Shown here in pieces: positions 11,946 to 24,284 of a stretch of DNA of 64,000 nt. The position numbers and the translations under genes are program-made. This DNA is from Phocoena phocoena (taxonomy: Eukaryota; Chordata; Mammalia; Artiodactyla; Phocoenidae). Positions within the stretch are counted from its first letter, which is position 1, and each line of letters begins with the position of its first letter. The DNA lies in NCBI RefSeq assembly GCF_963924675.1, contig NC_089221.1:5825851-5889850 (forward strand), written 5' to 3'. The notes beneath the pieces are model-generated. The model saw only the letters and a list, made by a program, of their open reading frames with translations. It searched no databases and was not told where the DNA came from.

Positions 11946-13415
11946 ATTTACTCATAATGACTTGAAAAAAACTGGACACTGGCCACGTTATTTCAGAAGA
12001 AGACAGCAGTGACAGTGAAGTGACCATGCCCATGAGCGATATTTAATCCGTAAATTAAGAACAGAAAGCATAGATTTGCACTTGGAGTTTATTTTAAAGC
12101 TATTATTCAGGGATTCAGAGTGTGGTCTTGGGTCATCAATAAGGAATTCTATATCAATCAGCCAAAAGCAATGGTCTACTACCTAAGACAGCTATAAAAT
12201 ATGTTACATTATTCTTCCTTTGTTTTGTAGAAGGAGCCTGCTGGAAAATGTAAAATATTACAATGTATACACCACATACTTTCCACTCTAATTAAAAACA
12301 TTTTGTTTTGATTAGATGCCAATATGGCTTTGGGGGTAGGTTGGTAAAAAATCCATTGAATTCGGGTACCTGCAAGTGGTCCATTCTCAAGCTCCTCCCA
12401 GGTGATCTGAGTTTTGTTTTGGTTAAGAAATTCAATCTGAAGGAAATGTCAGCATTTGCTTGTGTTGCTCACACTCTGCCCCAAATCAGTTTCTAGATAA
12501 ACTTTACAAGATTCACAGAGAAATTTGTTAGGTAGAAACACACTACACCACTGATATTTGTTAGTTGCTTTATTCAGAAGGGAAAAAAGACAGTTAAAGG
12601 GATGCATGCACAGAACAAGACAAGTAAATAGATAAAATTAAGTCTTTTCCCCCTTCATGTTCTCAGTGTCTGTTACCAGTACACTGATGATGTTATTATA
12701 ATGAATTCTGCTGGATAAGAAATGCTGTAAAGAGATGCATACACAAATATGCTTTTACATAAAATTCTCAGTCGGAGGATGCTACAGCTGGGCTATCTAG
12801 CTCAGCTCTTTCATATATTAAGCATGAGGAAATTGAATTCTAGAAAGCAGTATTCACTTAAGACCTGCTAAGGAAGGAAGAAGTTTGGTAGACGCCACAC
12901 CTGCCTTCTTTTTAATACATCCTTCTCTCCAGCTTCCCTCCAAGATTGCTGATTGCAAGTCAGTTTCCAGATAACCGACATGGCCGCACTTGGAGGAGAT
13001 TTTAGGCATAAATCCAATATGATGATCCCTTGCTCTCTCAAAACCTATTGGCTTGCTGCTTGTTCTTCTCAGACAGCTTCCAGGCACCCTAGGGGTTAGG
13101 ACTACTGGTCCCATTTATAGCACCTTATGGGCCAATTCTTATGCCCAGCAGCACATAACTCCTGGTTGCCCAGAGATTCTTAAGTATGTGTTCATTACTA
13201 ACCTCTAGTAGAGCCTCTGGGCTTTGGTGAAGATTCTTCTTGAGATAAACCGGATGCAGATAGCTATACAAATTTAAATATCAAATTTTGACATGTTTTG
13301 GGAAAACCCTCTTCCATCTGAGTCATGGTATGAGGACAGATCAGCCGTCAAATGTAGCAGCAGAATTAGTATAGATGCCATGATAGTGAAGTAATGTGTG
13401 TTTTTCATAGGAGAT
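11946..13415. other. Unassigned non-coding DNA
   Basis: No gene or confident repeat recognised. Confidence 0.35.
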
Positions 13416-13639
13416 CATTTACTGAGACATAAATGTTTCTAAGAAGGCAAAGCTTGGGTCCTTCCGGTGATCTCCACTATCATTTGGGGGGAATGGAGGT
13501 GGGTCTGGGTCCCACCTGCTTCGGAGATGAGGCACCTGCGGGTTCCCCCTTGTTGACAGGGTTCCACCCTGCAAGCCACCTTGATCCAACCCCTTGATCT
13601 TAGACCCAGGCTTGTTTCTCTTCTTCAATGTCTTAGAGG

Positions 13640-13882
13640 TTTTTTTTTTTTTTAGTTTCATTTCCTTTTAGATGAGCTTACAGCCACCCAGCAAGTCTAA
13701 CAAGTGTCTGTGGTTAGTTTTTCCAGAATTTCTGGGTGTGGACTTGCTGTCAAAGTATGTTGTACCCTTATCTGTTTTGTGATACTTCACTTTGAGAGTG
13801 TGGGTCGTCCTGGAGGTGACAGCCATTGCTCCCAGGGATCCTGCACTCTTGTAGAAAACATGAAACATTTTTTTTTTTTTTT
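13640..13882 (-). other. Segment bounded by two poly(T) runs; possible retroposed DNA
   Basis: Runs of 14 T (13,640-13,653) and 15 T (13,868-13,882) lie about 230 bp apart. On the minus strand each would be a poly(A), as left by retroposition. No AATAAA signal sits just upstream of either run and I could not find a target-site duplication, so the origin is unproven. Short minus-strand frames on either side are lysine-rich only because of the A runs. Confidence 0.3.
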
Positions 13883-14214
13883 GTACAACCAATCTAGTAA
13901 GAGCCAAGGAGATTCAAACAGGGGGCAAAACAGGAGGAGCCAGGAAACTGGGAATTCCCTGAGACATTCCTGACTTTACAGTCACTGGTCCCTCAGATGG
14001 AAGTTGAACGTGACAGTGATGTCATCATCCAGCAGGAGTGTCAGGGGGATCTAGACAGGGCACTGACAAGGGTGACTTGGGTTCCCACAGACACGCTAGT
14101 GTGAGCAAAAGGCAGCTGGCATAACCCAGCTGCCCCCTTCCAGAGAGCAGCACTGTTCAGCCCTGTCTCTAAGACCTCCACTCTCCCATGAACATACTCT
14201 CCTAAAGCATCATC

Positions 14215-14672
14215 TCATGTCATGTTTATTTCCTTTGAGGGAGCAACGTCCTTCCTCCAAGAAGTTTTGCCCAACTGACTTCATCCTACACTGATCAATT
14301 CTTTATTTTTACTTTTTTCTCATTCTTCTGTATAAATTCCTCATGCTCTACTTTATGTATATTTTTTAGTGGTTTCTTTCAGATTAAGCATAGCCTTCCT
14401 CTCAGACCGAAAGCTGCATTGTGTCAAAAATTACATTGTGTATGTTTTTCCCTAACAAATTTGCTAGCCCCATCAGGTGTTCTTAGGACGCATGTTCAAT
14501 GGTGTTGACTCTCGCCTTCCACTGGCTCCGTGGAGAGAGACGGCAAGTCTGTCTGCTTGGGTCAGTACTATACAGGGCTGGCAGCACAGGTAAGCCATCA
14601 ATAGCTTTTTGTTGAATGAGTGACTGACTGAATGAGTGAGTGAATGAATGAGTGAATAAATGAAAAATGTAC
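14215..14672 (+). repeat. L2 LINE 3' region
   Basis: 'cgtccttcctccaagaagtt' (L2 'cttcctccaggaagccttcc'), then 'cagaccgaaagctgcattgt', then 'gctttttgttgaatgagtga' with a TGAA-type tail (14,605-14,670) follow the L2 3' end order. It is diverged and non-coding. Confidence 0.5.
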
Positions 14673-17098
14673 AAATGAACTAAACACCAGAATCACCAGA
14701 GGGCACCACTGTGTCACATAAATCTCTCCTCTTGGCCATTTCACACCTTTCATCTTAACCACCATTGAGAGCCCGGCTCACCTGGCCAGCTACTAACTCT
14801 TTAAAATTAAAATGGATTCCTGTGATGGATCCAGAAAAGACTGGGAAAAAAACTTATAATATTTGAAAACGAACACTGTAGCTTGGTTTTCATTTTCTTT
14901 TTGTGATAAATTAATGTATTCTCATTGTTGACAGGATTAAAATAGCACAGAAATTGACTGTAATTTGATGATCTAGACATAACAATGATTAATGTTTTCA
15001 CATTCCTGGTGAGTTTTCTTTCAGTCTTTTTTTCTGCATTTATATTCATTTTCACTCTTGGTGTCATTCTGCAGAGGCATTCTTGGGTTCTTTTTCTGCT
15101 CACCATATGTTCTTCCAAATTGCTCATAGCTGTGTTAAAATGTTAGAATTATGCTGACATGTCAATGCATCCATTGGTTAAATTTTGCTTGGAGCCTCAA
15201 AGGACTCTGAAAGGCATGGGTATGCTCTAAATTCTGCCATCTTCCCTAAAGGAGATTCCCCCAAATCCTGCAGCTGTAGCATCTTGTGTGGATCAGCTGG
15301 ACCAGCCTTAGAGATCAAGCAGGTCCCACCATCTGACATGCAGATAATGTGCTTAGCCAAAAATATTAAATTTCTTATCTGCTGTGATTCTGGTTACAAA
15401 TTATTCTGAAATAAATAGCACACTCCTTTCTCCTCTGCACAGTCTGCTCATTGGAGAACAGACTCCTACAATATGTATACACTTTCCTGACATGTTCCTG
15501 AGGTGGCCTCTAGTTGTTAAGTTAGAGAGAATACAAATCCATGGGAATTTTATAGGGAAAAATTTGACTGGTCCCCTGCCCTTCCCAATAGTGGGGAAAA
15601 CCACAGTCTTTGATCCTCTTCCTATTGTTTTAGGAGGTGTTTTTTGTTTGTGCCCACAATTAGGCAGTCTTGTTTTAAACACCATGTCCTATTTTTATAA
15701 CAACACTAGACTGCATTCCAGAAGTACCCATTACAATATTTTGTTGGCAATCCCATTGGGTACATTTTCTGCATATTTGGCAAAATGGTCCTGGCTAAGT
15801 GATTTCATTTTTTAGAAAAGGATCTTCATTAAAATATGACGTAATCTCTTGTATAAACTCTGCTAACAAGTTTGGTTTAATTTTTCTCTTCTCCTTGGCA
15901 TTCCTTTCTTTAAAAAATAAAAGACACTGCTTTGTATTCCAATGTCACTTTCTTTTTAATTTTCATTTTGCAAAACAATATATCCATTTTTGATAGCTAA
16001 GGATAATTACAGTAAGAGAAAACACTAGCAAGAAGAATAGAGTATGGGAAAAGGAGTAGGAATAATTTATGGTTCTCCATGGGTGAATATGAAGTTTAAG
16101 CAATACATAATTTATAAGCTAAACACAAAAAGTCAGTGGCAGAAGGTAAGTCCTGGCCTGTGGGTTATTCCACTCAGAGGGTGAGTTGCTGCCTCAGCCA
16201 TCAAGCAAGAGTGGTCTTTGCCCAGCTGAGCAACTGGTCAACTCAGTGCAGAGAAGTAAAATCATTTCCTCTTGCTGTTTTAGGTTTGCCAACACGGACA
16301 GCAAATGTTTCTTTATGAGGCTGCAAAGAATAAGACATGAATGGAAGTACCAATAAGGAGAGTTCACTGATACAGCCGTGGAGCACCTATGGGTTTTGTT
16401 GAAGTTGCCTGCTACTGATGATCCATCCTCAGAATTAATGGCAATCTCAGCAAAGAACTACTTTTATGTGTTTTCCCATGGATCCCTCACTCCAGGAAGA
16501 GATATTTTGTGATTGACATCATTTGAAGTTTTTCCATTTTTTAAAAAGGTTTTAGATTAGGAGTAAAACAAAATGAGAGGCCACTCTGCTGTCATGTAAT
16601 TGGCAAGCCCTTGGGCAAGTGGTTCAGAGCAGGCAGCCTTTGCCACACTGCTCCCTGGTCTCCATGGAAAACCCAGTTCCTCATTATAATGATTTGTCTT
16701 AGGACCAAGCAGCCTACTGTTTCCTTGGCACTAGAATTGCACTTGAGAGCAGCACCTGGTGGAAGCCCACTTCTGTGCCTCCCCAGCCTGTCCCATGTCC
16801 CAGCTGGCCTCAGGATGTATCTGGGCAGGTGAAGGGGTTGCCAAGGGCAGCAAGAACCTGATTTCAAAGCCCTGAAGAAATAATGACTCTCCACTAGGTG
16901 CTGGGCTAGTGATTTCTTCACATCCACAGAGCATAGGCTACCTCTTCCCAGACCCTGGGGAACTCCAAATGTAGTCAGACGTTCATGGTGTTCCAATATC
17001 TTCTCAATTTTCACTCCTTCTGTTGCTGTGATTAAACTTTTAAAATTCTTTGTCTGTGCTGGCCACAAGCATTGTACTGCAGAGTAAGTGGTTTGTTC
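14673..17098. other. Unassigned non-coding DNA
   Basis: Frames of 106 codons (14,807-15,127, minus), 143 codons (15,384-15,815, plus) and 158 codons (16,592-17,068, minus) occur here. None shows a domain, signal peptide or biased composition beyond chance, and none is flanked by obvious splice or promoter signals. Confidence 0.4.
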
Positions 17099-17099
17099 C

Positions 17100-17270
17100 T
17101 ACTTATCAGTTCAACGAAGCATTTCTTGGGTGCTGTGCACTGTGTTGGGGATGAGGTGGAGATGGGGCCCCCACCTGCCTTGATGCAACTCATAGAGCAG
17201 AGAAGGAGGACAGCGCAGACCCCGCATAAAAGAACCCCAGCATGGTAACTACTTTGGCAAGCATGGGGGC
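17100..17270 (+). repeat. Possible L2 LINE fragment
   Basis: 'tgggtgctgtgcactgtgtt', 'ggggatgaggtggagatggg' and 'ctgccttgatgcaactcata' parallel the L2 sequence 'ccaggcactgtgctaggc...ggggata...cctgccctcatggagcttaca'. Confidence 0.4.
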
Positions 17271-18540
17271 AAAATAAGCAGGTGACACAGAGGAGGAGGG
17301 AAGCCTGGTGAATTCTGACCCCTAAATTCTCAAAGAAAAATGTGGTCTTCTCTTATTTGTATCGCATGATTACCATTGGGCCAGAGGGTCATGAATTTAA
17401 AGAAGAAAATGAACAATCCCGTCTAACACTTTAATGCTGTTAATGTTATTAACATACAAGCCCTACCCACTGCTCTAACTCTTGCGATTTGATGCAAAAA
17501 ACTTTGCTCTTCTTTCATTCTGTTGCATGTTCAAGGACAGAGAAAAATGGGAAATCTGGGGGAGGCCACAAATACCTTCACACTTAGGATGATCCAAGCT
17601 TACCCAGTTCAATACCTAGCTCTTATTCTAAGTGTTTATTTTTATCTGAAAATTGTCGGCTTTCTGCTGCCCAACGGTATATGTTTGGGGTTCATGTTTA
17701 AATTTAGAGAGAATTGATACATAGGTAAATTATGTTCAAATAGACTCATAAAGTTTTTCATTATCATAAATCCTTGTGTGATGTATTGAGATTAACACAA
17801 GCCTATAAGTTTCCATTTCACTGTGAAGATTTTCCTAATAAGGATAGTTTGGTAATAGGCCTATTTGTAATAGGCATAATGTCTGTGGTAATTTTATTAT
17901 GGCTTTTCCTTTTAGTCTGTAAAGCAAAACTTTTATAGCCTGATTTAGTTTTGAGATCTGGCGATTCCATAGCCAGGGTTCTGCCTTTCTTTGATGCCCA
18001 CCGCCCCTCCTGGGGTGTCTGAATTCTTTCCTGAGCTGCTGCTGTGTTTAAAAATGGAAGGCCTTGTCGAGTCTTTGAATTAGTATTTTTCTAGGATGGG
18101 GGCTTGTAATTACTCTCACAATTCAAATAGTGAGTGGAGTCTATCCTTCCCTCCCCAACATGGCACCCTTGAAACAATGGTGCCACATCTGCTCACGTGT
18201 CCAGGTGCACAGTGAGTTAGCCTCAGTAGGCAGCCAGGGACAATCTACCTCCAAATAATGCTCAGTTAACAGCGTCTGAAATCATAGCAGCGTTATCTCA
18301 CCAGTGAGTGCTGAATACAACTGGTCATTACTTCCCTGAAGATGTCTTATAACCAAATGGAAATGAAGAATGAGGAATAGAGCAAGGGTTTGAAATTGCA
18401 TTAGTCCCCAAATTTAAAGTTCCCTTAAGGGAGCCGTGACTTTGAAGTTCTTTAAAAACACAGTCATATGCCTCCCAAACCAATACCCAATATTCATGTT
18501 ATTGATTCACAGCTACTTCTTTTTTGGTTTTATGTTGTTC
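17271..18540. other. Unassigned non-coding DNA
   Basis: No gene or repeat recognised. Confidence 0.35.
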
Positions 18541-18561
18541 TACTATTTCTGTTTGTTTTCA

Positions 18562-18622
18562 GCTCTCTCTCTCTCCTATATATATATAATATATATTTGT
18601 ATATAATAATATAATTAATAAG
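18562..18622. repeat. CT then AT simple repeat
   Basis: A (CT)n run changes directly into an AT-rich tract with ATAT alternation. It is low-complexity sequence. Confidence 0.8.
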
Positions 18623-18704
18623 AGCAGAGCTGGGATCTGAGGTGAAGAATTCAAATGCTAGACTGTGCACCTCACCAGTGCTCAGAACTACCTCTCTAGA
18701 TGGT

Positions 18705-18985
18705 GATCACCATGGAATACGTATTTTATCTATGACATTCTGAAAGAGACAAAGCTATAAACATGGAGGTCTGACAGTAAAGAGAATCACTGAAGGAAGG
18801 TCAGTGGCTACCAAAGGCTGGGGGAGAGTAGATGCAACAGAGCAACAGGAGGGAAATTTGGGGTGATGGAACTTCTCTGATCTTTACTCTGATGGTATTT
18901 ACACAACTTTATGTATCTGACAAATATTGTGAGACTCTATACCAAAAGAGTTAATATTACTAATTTCAAATTTATAAAAAAATAA
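18705..18985 (+). repeat. L1M 3' end
   Basis: 'tctatgacattctgaaagag', 'ggtcagtggctaccaaaggc', 'tgggggagagtagatgcaac' and 'acttctctgatctttactct', then an A-rich end near 18,970, follow the old-L1 3' UTR order. No coding part remains. Confidence 0.6.
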
Positions 18986-19124
18986 AAATTAAAAAATCAC
19001 CCCCTCCAAATTAACATGGGCACATTTGTCATATCTTATCTCTTCAAATGGTATATTTAATATTTGTGCATTTTAGTGGGCAAATTAAAATAAAAAGAAG
19101 AAGAACCATTAAAAATTATTGAAC

Positions 19125-19372
19125 TCTAGTTAAAGATATACATACTGAAGTGTTTAGTGCTAAAATTTACTAATCTGTAATTTTGAAATGCATCAAAAAA
19201 GAAAAAAGAGAGAGATGAAGTGATAGACATGTGAAAGGATAGATAGATGGCTGGTAATAGGATAAAACAAATATAGCAAGATATCAGTAGAACCAGGGCG
19301 ATGAGTACTGTACAATTCTTTAAATTTCCTGTATATTTAAAAGTTTTAGAATAAAATATTAAGAAAAGATTA
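19125..19372 (+). repeat. L1M 3' end
   Basis: 'tttgaaatgcatcaaaaaag', a 'gatagatagatgg' block, 'ctgtacaattctttaaattt' and the final 'agaataaaatatt' match the terminal region of old L1 copies. The same ending occurs at 23,100-23,340. Confidence 0.5.
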
Positions 19373-19502
19373 ATATGTGTCAAAACGTTCAACTTGTCAT
19401 TTTAAGTTGAATGGTGTTAAAAGAATTTGATTTAGTTTGCGAAAAGCATAAGAATATTTAGGACCATTCGAGATATGTTGTGTATATGGTTTTAGTATCT
19501 TA

Positions 19503-19732
19503 GGTCGAGGGTTGGTAAATTTTTTTCTGTAAAGGACTAGATAGTAAATATTTGACACTTTGTGGGCAGTATGGTTTCTGTTGCAACTACTCATCTCTCC
19601 CACTGGACCTCCAAAACCTCCACAGATAATACGTAAATAAATGGGTTTGCTAGTATTCCAACACAATTTTGTTTACAAACACAGACAGCAGGATGGGTAT
19701 GGCCCATGGGCCACAATTTGCTGTACCCAGTA
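19503..19732 (+). mobile_element. hAT-Charlie/MER1-group non-autonomous transposon
   Basis: The element runs from 'gagggttggtaaattttttt' and 'ctgtaaaggactagatagta' through 'gtttctgttgcaactactca' to 'atgggccacaatttgctgta'. This is the classic arrangement in which 'ggtcggcaaac...tctgtaaagggccagatag' ends with 'ggcccgcgggccgtagtttgc'. It is non-coding; the exact subfamily is not assigned. Confidence 0.6.
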
Positions 19733-19735
19733 TTA

Positions 19736-21925
19736 GGTACATGACAGTTAATCTTGGACAGCTGTGGTCTTAAATGTGTCCAGTTATTGGAGATATTTAA
19801 AGTGAATATAGACCATTAATTTTACGAACACATTAATTTTTTTAAGGAAATTCAATTAAATGAGTTTTCAAATGATAAATCATTTAAGGAAGTTTAGTCA
19901 GGTCAAGACTTGAGCAGCTGGTTTAATATTAATCATAATCATAATAATCAATCATAATCAGAAAGTGATTTATTTTGTTAGTTTTAATAGTATAATCTAC
20001 AACTGAAACTTAAAAGATTAAGAAAACAAATTTTTAAAATGTATCATCCTTAGTCATTTGGACACTGATTTATAACCCAATTAGCTATAATTAATCGTCT
20101 CTGCCCAATTCTAGCATATCAAAAATTCACACCAATATAAACTAAGGTAAGGCATTTGGATCCATTTAAAGTTATCAGACGGTTTTATCAGGAAAAGGCC
20201 AATTGGATTTAGGTTTTTTGGAAAGATTCCTCCACTGCTAAGTGGAGAATGGATTTGAGGGTAGGAGATAGGAGATCACTGAAGCATGAAGGCATGAGAT
20301 GATGGTGACATGGATTCAATAGGTAATTTGACCAAATTATAACCAAAGCATAACTTGGTTATAATTTTGTCATGAAGCAAAGACAACTTCCCAATGTTTG
20401 GCTTGAGCCACAAGGTGGTTGTAAATACTGTTAACAAGATGGAAGCCCAAAGGAGGAACAAGTTTAGATTACTTCTGCCTATTGGACACAAATAACAGCC
20501 CGGAGGTGGCCTAGGTGGTCCTGAGGGTAGGTTGAGAGTCCAAGGTGGGCAGCTGTGCTCTATGAGGTAGTCCAGGGTCCAGGGTCCTCCTTCTTTGATG
20601 CTCTGCTATCCTTCAAGAATTTAGGTCATTTTCTTCTGTAACTGTGTTGTAGCCTTTATCTATGTTGTAGGAAGGAAAGAAGTGGAGGACAAGCACCATC
20701 ATGTCTGCCTGAATTCTATTAGCCATGAGAGTAGAGTCATGTGTAGCTGTCACATGACAAGAGCTACCTGCAGGCGAGGCTGGGATATGTGTTCTCGGAT
20801 GGGAGTCCATGTGCCCAGCTACAACATGGGGGTTTCTCTAATTGGGTGTTCTAGGGACAATCAACAACTTTCATTTCAAGATCCAAACATAAATGTAGAT
20901 TAGGCAGTTGGATACACAAAGCTGCAAATCTGGGAGAGGTTCAGTTTGGAGAGAAATAGGTGCTACCTAAGGATATTGGGGATAAAGGCATTTAATGAGA
21001 TTAGAGATTATCCATTACATATTTCTTGTTATTTGTTTTAGAAACTAATGTTCCTTTCTGACCATTACAGAGTCCTTTAGAATAAAGGTATGTGCAGGTG
21101 TTCTCCACTGATAAATGGATGAGCTTTTGAGCTTTGGCCTTCTGGAGACAGAGGACAGCCACGTGAGGCAAGGCAGGCTACGATTACTCTGTAACTCTTG
21201 CCTCCACACCAGGGAATCTGCAGCAATCAGCAGATGAAAATATATTAAAGAGGTCAAGGGATGTACAGAGACCCAGGATTTGAAATAATAGAGTCACAAA
21301 AAGCAGTTTGGAGAAAATTGTAATAAAGAGCAGCCTTGGGATAGTAGCATTCCATGTCTCTTATCTTAATCTACCTTGGTTCATTCTTTTTGCATAATTA
21401 TAAATGATGATGGGACTAATAATCACCTAAAAGTTAGGCCAAACCAAAACCCTTTAAATGTTTTATGGCCATTCCACAGAGAACAGTTGGATCCTTTGCC
21501 CAAATCTTGGTTTGGGTGTTGAGGCTTAGGATACCCTGTACATGAAGAGAATTTGGGAGAAAGATTTGGGCAGGCACCCCCAGTGCAGGCTGGCTTAGGC
21601 ACAGAGGAAGGAGGCTTTCACTTTCCCATGTGCAGGAGGTTTACATTTCCCACCAGTGCCTAAAGGATGAGGTGCAAATGTGGGCTTTCTTATCAGTCTG
21701 TCCAGACGTGGGCAAAAGAGGAAAGGTATCGTGAGGCCTAGAAAGAAGTCATCGGTCACACATCAATGATGGAGACAAAATTTTTATTGCATTAAAGCTA
21801 GTTAGAAAAAAGATTGGTGCACTATGCTGAAAAATTGTAAAATGACACACTACATAATAATATCCTTGATGCTCTTATCTTACGAAAGGTCTCCTCTGTA
21901 GGACTTAGTTTTAGGGGAAGCATAA
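19736..21925. other. Unassigned non-coding DNA
   Basis: It contains an ATCATA-type simple stretch (19,930-19,962) and an inverted repeat (20,330-20,371). No gene is supported. Confidence 0.4.
20330..20371. repeat. Inverted repeat, 17-bp arms, 8-nt loop
   Basis: The left arm 20,330-20,346 ('gaccaaattataaccaa') and right arm 20,355-20,371 pair at 16 of 17 positions around the loop 'agcataac'. As RNA it would form a stable hairpin. No role is evident. Confidence 0.85.
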
Positions 21926-21929
21926 TGTG

Positions 21930-22165
21930 TTATGAGCAAATGGAACAAGACAACCTAGTTCAGCGTTGGCCTTTCACTGGCTCTGTGACCCTAGGTAAAA
22001 TAATTATTCCACTTGTCTTAGCCTCAGTTTCCCCAGTGGTAAAATGTTGATGATAAGTGTACCCACTTCATATGGCTGAAAGGATTGAGTAGGGTGGTAC
22101 ACATAAGGCACTTAGTGTTTGGGCCATTTCAGCACTTTATGTGTATTATACAGTATTGCTGTTAT
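21930..22165 (+). repeat. MIR SINE
   Basis: 'cactggctctgtgaccctag', 'gtcttagcctcagtttcccc', 'agtggtaaaatgttgatgat' and 'ggctgaaaggattgagtagg' reproduce the MIR core in order. Confidence 0.75.
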
Positions 22166-23095
22166 CAAAGTAATCTTTTAAATACAAATTCAATGGTCAC
22201 CTTTAAACTCCTTCAAGATGTCCCACAAAGACAAGTAGTTCAAAGCAAATACATAAAGGAATTTGCCTAGATTTTTATTAAACTTCCTATTTTATTCCCT
22301 TTTAGAAAAGCTTGGAGAAAGCTTTGAACTCAATGGACCTCTGTATAAAATCTGGAAAGGACCTGGAAGTCCTATCTGGAAAAGAGAGAGTGTCCTTGGG
22401 AGAAGGGCCTCCTTCTAGCATCCAAAGTTAGGGTCACCAGATGGCCGATTTCTATCGTAGACAACAAGGAAGCACACGGTTTTCATTTGTACTGTACTGT
22501 GTAATCTCAAAGTAGCAAAACAGACCTTTAAAGGCAAACACTCTGCGGAGGCCATATAGAAATCCGGCCAGTGATTAGAAACTTCAAATGCCACATGCCA
22601 GAGGGAATGCACAAGGAAATGCACCCATTACACCTAAAGAAAAGTGTGAGCTCAACATAGAACAGAGGACACTGTTGTTCAGAGTCCCTTTCTCAGTGGG
22701 GACAGGCATGTTAGGGGCAGGGAGAAGGTGGGGTTCTTCTCCTAGAAGGTCCCTGGGGTACATTACCCCCCATTTAGGTAGAGAGGGGACCTGCGGACCC
22801 TGGCAGGCCCAGGATACCACTCTGGACAGACTTGATGAGGAGAGTCCCCAGAAGGAATGTCACAGACCTCCCTCTCGAAAAGGTGAAGAACACACCCACT
22901 GTTCTGCATCCAGGATGTCTACAGCCTGCTTCATCTGGAATCATAACCACAGAATCTTACCAAGCAACACATGTCAACCACAGTGGTACTGGATGAGGTG
23001 TTATTTTATACATATATAGCAGAATGTCAAATTATGGGGGAAATAATTTGTTTAAAAGAAGGAAACAAGGTCCTCCAATAAAAAGAACAAAAAAG
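22166..23095. other. Unassigned non-coding DNA
   Basis: A 143-codon plus-strand frame (22,588-23,019) and its overlapping minus frames show no domain. No gene is called. Confidence 0.4.
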
Positions 23096-23099
23096 GAAT

Positions 23100-23340
23100 A
23101 TGGGACACTAGTTGATAAAATGCATACTAAAGTGTTTAGGCATGATGTGAACGAACACCAGCGACTTTGTATCACACAAAAATTAGTGTAGATTGATAGA
23201 TGGATAGTCATGTGACAAAGTGAACATAGGTTAAAGTAAGCCCAGAATTTAGGAGGTGGTTATATGGATGTTTCCTATACAATTCTTTCAATTTTGTCTT
23301 TATATTTGAATGTTTTCTAAATAAAATATTGAAGAAAATA
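23100..23340 (+). repeat. L1M 3' end
   Basis: 'gatagatggatagtcatgtg', 'aatttaggaggtggttatat' and 'caattctttcaattttgtct', ending in 'aaataaaatattgaag', match the old L1 terminus also seen at 19,125-19,372. Confidence 0.5.
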
Positions 23341-23940
23341 GTCAAAGCACACTTTATATTATAGTTAGACTGAATCAAATGTTTAACCCCAATGAGGTAA
23401 GTAGCTCATGGTTTCAAGTTTAGGAAACTTGCAAAGAACAATCTTTTCTATTAGAAAATGTGTAAATAAAATATTTTTACTAGGCATTAGACTCTGGACC
23501 AATAGAGTGAGCTGTACTCAGCACCAAGGACAGAGACTAACTGCAAAGATAAATTTGTCTTTGGCCACCAGGGAAGGGCTGGAAACCTGCCATCTTTAAG
23601 AAGAAAACACCCAATCTTTAGATTTTGTTTTCAACTCCAGAGGAAATATTCTAACAGTTATTTGCCCAATTTGCCCATTTGTTATGTACCTAACAGGAAC
23701 TGTGATTGCACATCATTTTGATCTGAAGAACAGTAGGACTTGGCCCTAAAGAAGCTTACAATCAAAAAGAAGAATTAATATGTATTATTCAAATTCTCAG
23801 GTGCCCAAGACCCTGTTGGAAACATGAGGTCTGGTCTCACTTTGAAGTACAACCTTGGTGTCACTTTGCAAAGATAATTGCCTAAACACCCCTCCACATG
23901 TTAAATGCAAAATGTATAGGGTGAGGTTCTCTTATCCATG
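23341..23940. other. Unassigned non-coding DNA
   Basis: There is faint L2-like text near 23,695-23,790 ('gccctaaagaagcttacaat'); otherwise nothing is recognised. Confidence 0.3.
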
Positions 23941-23944
23941 TCTT

Positions 23945-24235
23945 GCTGAATGACATACTATATAATAATATCAGTAGTAATAATATATAATATATATTTT
24001 ACTGAAAATAATAATGTATTCTGTACTACATATATAATAATTGTATTGCAACCTTGTATTATATATAAAATACACACAATAATAATATTCAATAATATAC
24101 CATAATAATTATATCCTATATTAACATAATTATATTATATGGTTATGTAATGTCAATATAAACAGATAATAATATGTAATATATTATTATGATATTATTG
24201 TTGCATATGTATAATAAAGATAAAATAACTATATT
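23945..24235. repeat. AT-rich low-complexity tract
   Basis: Almost pure A/T with recurring 'ataataat' and 'tatatta' words. It ends about 50 bp before the L1 insertion at 24,285. Confidence 0.85.
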
Positions 24236-24284
24236 TTAGACTGGCCAGATAGTCGAGTGTAAACATTTAAAAAGCCATTCATTT

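Noticed and set aside
16592..17068. 158-codon minus-strand frame
   Set aside because: Overlapped by open frames on both strands; no domain and no promoter, splice or poly(A) evidence.
22588..23019. 143-codon plus-strand frame
   Set aside because: No domain or homologue recognised. Overlapping frames of similar length on the other strand show low stop density in a GC-richer patch.
23545..23590. 'caccagggaag' as the end of another antisense CHR SINE
   Set aside because: No further SINE sequence, A-tail or target duplication accompanies it.
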